Assembly: GCA_944472135.2 (NCBI GenBank)
Contig: OX235268.1
Coordinates: 9,678,589 to 9,742,588 of the forward strand
From: Trichobilharzia regenti
Lineage: Eukaryota; Platyhelminthes; Trematoda; Strigeidida; Schistosomatidae
DNA length: 64,000 nucleotides
Direction of reading: 5' to 3'
Shown piece after piece: positions 63,891 through 64,000 of the stretch. The notes beneath the pieces are model-generated. The model did not search any database. It was not told where the DNA came from and saw only the letters and a list, made by a program, of their open reading frames with translations. The position numbers were made by a program, and so were the translations under genes. Position 1 is the stretch's first letter. Each line of letters starts with the position of its first letter.

Positions 63891-64000
63891 TATACTTCGA
63901 CCAAAAGCCAATAAGAACTTAGCATTGTGTGTAAACCGCCAGGGCTGGCTGGAACCCAGCCAGCACCGACCTTCTGGTTGGTTACAAGGCAAGCAAGCAA

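Noticed and set aside
1..64000. CRISPR arrays, bacterial operons, phage or virus genes
   Set aside because: None seen; the tandem repeats are simple microsatellites and the gene structure is eukaryotic.

Overview
The window is AT-rich animal DNA with intron-rich, weakly dense genes. It most likely comes from a schistosomatid blood fluke (Schistosoma, Trichobilharzia or a close relative). Three things point there: tRNA-derived SINEs carrying hammerhead ribozymes of the Sm-alpha type, relics of Penelope-like and RTE retroelements, and a secreted-protein gene built from many very short exons of lengths divisible by three (a micro-exon-gene architecture). There is no bacterial operon structure, and most long ORFs are not genes.

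Layout: bases 1-18694 and 28933-47830 are two arms of a very large, nearly identical inverted repeat; the left arm runs off the window start. They flank a 10.2 kb loop (18695-28932). Each arm carries the same micro-exon-type gene (exons 2-12). The copies are transcribed divergently, away from the loop. Only one signal-peptide first exon is visible, at 23056-23128 inside the loop on the minus strand, preceded by a TATA box; it can serve only the left-arm copy in cis. The right-arm copy keeps all downstream exons intact but has no visible first exon. The arms differ by scattered substitutions, microsatellite lengths and one SINE present only in the right arm (40166-40372, 14-bp target duplications), so they are not a perfect artefactual mirror. 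The loop is otherwise filled with broken retroelements: three Penelope-like fragments, one RTE reverse-transcriptase fragment, and a pair of diverged direct repeats.

Bases 47831-60337 are outside the palindrome. They hold a minus-strand gene for a multi-pass (about seven-helix) membrane protein with a hydrophilic C-terminal tail (48346-58357), reconstructed from exons whose splice phases mostly agree. Two well-formed plus-strand exons lie inside its introns (52791-53065 and 57343-57532), and there are two more SINEs. The last 4 kb hold a third copy of the 76-nt tRNA-headed SINE, one plausible plus-strand coding exon (61618-61738) and dense tetra- to hexanucleotide repeats.

I could not assign the micro-exon gene, the membrane protein or the plus-strand exons to named families. 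All gene models are hand-read from splice signals and frame; none has been checked against RNA.
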